Shown in pieces: positions 5,531 to 6,031 of a stretch of 6,031 nt of DNA (within the stretch, counting starts at the first letter, position 1; every line of letters begins with the position of its first letter). The stretch is from Thermoleophilia bacterium (lineage in GTDB: Bacteria; Actinomycetota; Thermoleophilia; Gaiellales; SKUG01). The notes beneath the pieces were generated by a model that had not been told where the DNA came from, did not search any database, and saw only the letters and a program-made list of their open reading frames with translations. The DNA lies in the NCBI GenBank assembly GCA_007122215.1, contig SKUG01000131.1, positions 1-6,031 of the forward strand. The letters are read 5' to 3'. The translations under genes and the position numbers were made by a program.

Positions 5531-5556
5531 CGCTCCATCCGCTGAGCTACGGGGGC
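5484..5556 (-). tRNA. tRNA with GCC (Gly) anticodon on an Arg-like body; possibly degenerate
   Basis: A full 73-nt cloverleaf folds on the minus strand. It has a 7-bp acceptor GCCCCCG/CGGGGGC, D-stem GCTC/GAGC, anticodon stem CCGAT/ATCGG, a 5-nt variable loop AGGTC, and T-arm GCAGG-TTCGAAT-CCTGC. CCA is not encoded, as is common in actinobacteria. The anticodon loop is GTGCCAG, so with U33 the anticodon is GCC (5521-5523), reading GGC/GGU glycine codons. The acceptor, D-loop (AGCGGAT, with A20) and T-arm instead resemble actinobacterial arginine tRNAs as I remember them, and the discriminator is G73, where bacterial tRNA-Gly usually has U73. Position 21 is G in place of the near-invariant A, and positions 32 and 38 are both G. 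It may be a repurposed or decaying tRNA. Confidence 0.8.
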
Positions 5557-5590
5557 GTCGCCACGTGATGTGCCCCGGTGCCGGAGGCCG

Positions 5591-5618
5591 AACCAGCCTG
5601 ACACCCAGCATGTGTCAA
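5591..5618 (-). promoter_or_regulatory. Candidate tRNA promoter
   Basis: A perfect -35 TTGACA (5613-5618, minus strand) is followed after 16 bp by CTGGTT (5591-5596), a weak -10. Transcription would begin about 28 nt before the tRNA. A TGACAC/GTGTCA inverted repeat (arms 5599-5604 and 5612-5617) overlaps the -35. Confidence 0.4.
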
Positions 5619-5627
5619 CACACCGTG

Positions 5628-5642
5628 CATCCGGGACGGATG
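5628..5642 (-). terminator. Hairpin after the right-edge gene
   Basis: CATCCG (5628-5633) and CGGATG (5637-5642) form a perfect 6-bp stem with a 3-nt loop, about 10 nt after the minus-strand stop at 5652. It has no T-run. Its position between that gene and the tRNA promoter suits a terminator. Confidence 0.4.
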
Positions 5643-5651
5643 TGGGACATC

Positions 5652-6031
5652 TCAGGTCCGACGAAGGCCGTGGGAGGCCGCCGCTCCGGGGTGCTCAGGG
5701 TGCCCGCACGGGATAGACGTGACGATGCCGCAGTCCACGAGCGCCACGATGCAGCCGGCCGCACCTGGGGAGCGACCCAGCTGCCGGGCCTCGCGGGGGC
5801 TGAGCGCGCGCTCAGCCACCACCACGTGGTAGGCCTGGTCGCGCTCGACGACGAGCACCTGGGTGCCGCCCTCGCTGGCCAGCCGGGCCACCGCCGCGGC
5901 ATCACCGGCGCCGTGCCAGGCTGCCGTGGCCACCACCGCTGCGCTGATCGACTCGGGCAGCTCGCGGGGCTGGGTGGTCGAGCCGGCCACCGCGAGGTGC
6001 AGGCGCCCGAGGCAGTCCCCGGCAGCGAGCG
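5652..6031 (-). CDS. Hypothetical protein, N-terminus beyond window edge
   Basis: I do not recognise this product. The frame is open from the right edge to TGA at 5652-5654, giving 125 residues with strong G/C third-position bias, so it is a real gene. An in-frame GTG at 5990 could start a 112-residue protein, but it has no Shine-Dalgarno and the coding bias continues to the edge, so a partial gene is more likely. The visible part has an Ala-rich helical stretch (about 26-52), a probable strand-turn-strand core (TQVLVVERDQAYHVVVAER, 56-74), a short helix (SPREARQLG, 77-85) and a C-terminal segment with three cysteines and two histidines (C93, C100, C108, H110, H113; the last three spaced CxHxxH). 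No signal peptide or membrane helix is visible. A hairpin follows the stop. Confidence 0.7.
   Translation of the reverse strand, partial: LAAGDCLGRLHLAVAGSTTQPRELPESISAAVVATAAWHGAGDAAAVARLASEGGTQVLVVERDQAYHVVVAERALSPREARQLGRSPGAAGCIVALVDCGIVTSIPCGHPEHPGAAASHGLRRT

Noticed and set aside
5311..5611. Short minus-strand frames over the tRNA, including a VAQRMERR...GSNPAGG-type peptide
   Set aside because: This is the familiar spurious translation of a tRNA gene.
5352..5651. CRISPR array, insertion sequence or integrated element near the tRNA
   Set aside because: The repeats here are few and inverted, not regularly spaced. There is no integrase or transposase gene, and no direct copy of the tRNA 3' end as expected for an attachment site.

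Overview
This is a high-GC bacterial chromosome segment whose coding frames are almost saturated with G or C at third codon positions. Together with the type of citrate synthase, the short non-adenylylatable glutamine synthetase, the HxlR/PucR-type regulator and a tRNA gene without an encoded CCA, this points to an actinobacterium (Actinomycetota). The Delta-60 repeat protein would suit a deep-branching lineage, but the lineage is only a guess.

Layout, left to right. Three genes lie on the minus strand: an exported beta-propeller protein of Delta-60/DUF5122 repeats cut by the left edge (<1-788), an unrecognised single-pass membrane protein (885-1637) and citrate synthase (1758-2951). A divergent control region of about 180 bp (2952-3130) holds a good -10 box for citrate synthase and a perfect palindrome. 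Two plus-strand genes follow: a two-headed DNA-binding regulator (HxlR-like winged helix plus PucR-type C-terminal HTH, 3131-3862) and a type I glutamine synthetase (3984-5351), which ends at a very strong GC hairpin (5385-5414). The 300-base stretch 5352-5651 has no protein gene. It holds that hairpin, a second hairpin, an unusual tRNA gene on the minus strand (5484-5556) with its candidate promoter, and a hairpin ending the last gene. That last gene (5652->6031, minus) is unrecognised and runs off the right edge.

Functionally, the centre is a carbon/nitrogen junction. Citrate synthase feeds the path to 2-oxoglutarate and glutamate, and glutamine synthetase uses glutamate and ammonium. The regulator between them is well placed to control one or both, but this is inferred from position only.

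The most unusual item is the tRNA. Its body looks like an arginine tRNA but its anticodon reads GCC (glycine). It lacks the near-invariant A21, and its anticodon arm is matched by a perfect 14-bp inverted copy in its own 3' trailer.
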